Source of the DNA: Micavibrio_C sp964577255
GTDB taxonomy: Bacteria; Pseudomonadota; Alphaproteobacteria; Micavibrionales; Micavibrionaceae
DNA: 64,000 nt
Assembly: GCA_964577255.1 (NCBI GenBank)
Contig: CAZNYM010000003.1
Span: 1 to 64,000 of the forward strand
Direction: 5' to 3'
Each line of letters starts with the position of its first letter. The stretch's first letter is position 1. The notes below the pieces were generated by a model that saw nothing but the letters and a program-made list of their open reading frames with translations, ran no database searches and was not told the origin of the DNA. The position numbers and the translations under genes were made by a program. This document shows positions 63,918-64,000 of the stretch, in pieces.

Positions 63918-64000
63918 AACGCGTCCCTGTGTTTTTTTATGTTTCGGCCTGTATGCGGACCTGCTCAACCCTTACTATCTTTTTGTTTTTATTGCAATTA

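Overview
The window is high-GC DNA that reads as an alphaproteobacterial chromosome. The best taxonomic clues are the dnaQ-coaE-aroE-ppsR block, the hemE-hemH-hemJ block facing away from it (the usual alphaproteobacterial origin neighbourhood), an fxsA/tim44-like/mltA group, and alphaproteobacterial-style flgK-flgL. I cannot name the genus. No phage, transposase or CRISPR array is visible.

Left part (1-28.5 kb) is dominated by a Dot/Icm-type (type IVB, IncI-Tra-like) secretion system in two minus-strand blocks. Block A reads icmL-icmK-icmE-icmG-icmC-icmD-icmJ-icmB plus a truncated unknown membrane protein gene (10964 down to 1). This is the same order as the Legionella/Coxiella core. Block B reads dsbC-like, unknown helical protein, lytic transglycosylase, dotD-dotC-dotB-icmT, and a TcpQ-domain protein (28525 down to 21569). 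Between them on the plus strand lies an array of five tandem paralogous exported proteins with conserved cysteines (11233-17939) that I cannot assign to any known family, followed by flgK-flgL behind a near-perfect sigma-54 promoter. The five-gene array, its position inside the T4BSS locus and the DsbC-like gene nearby make it the strongest candidate for an undescribed system. Coupling-complex and accessory genes (icmO/dotL, icmP/dotM, icmS, icmW, icmQ, dotA, icmF/dotU) are not in the window.

Middle part (28.6-37.5 kb) holds lemA-htpX, a Bax-inhibitor-1 family protein, a degenerate sigma-54-activator-like protein lacking the GAFTGA loop, tRNA-Ala(GGC), an entericidin-like small lipoprotein that is only 45 residues long, an O-antigen-ligase-like membrane protein, fxsA, a Tim44-like protein and mltA.

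From 37.5 to 53.1 kb an accessory stretch separates mltA from secB: indoleamine 2,3-dioxygenase, an RTX/DUF4114 protein, a MATE transporter, and a divergent two-partner secretion pair (a 2573-residue beta-helix exoprotein and its TpsB transporter).

Right part (53.2-64 kb) is core: secB, dnaQ, coaE, aroE, ppsR, two paralogous unknown genes, one further unknown gene, then a non-coding region at 60104-60465 that I propose as the replication origin, followed by hemE-hemH-hemJ. Transcription diverges from this region on both sides, as expected around an origin.
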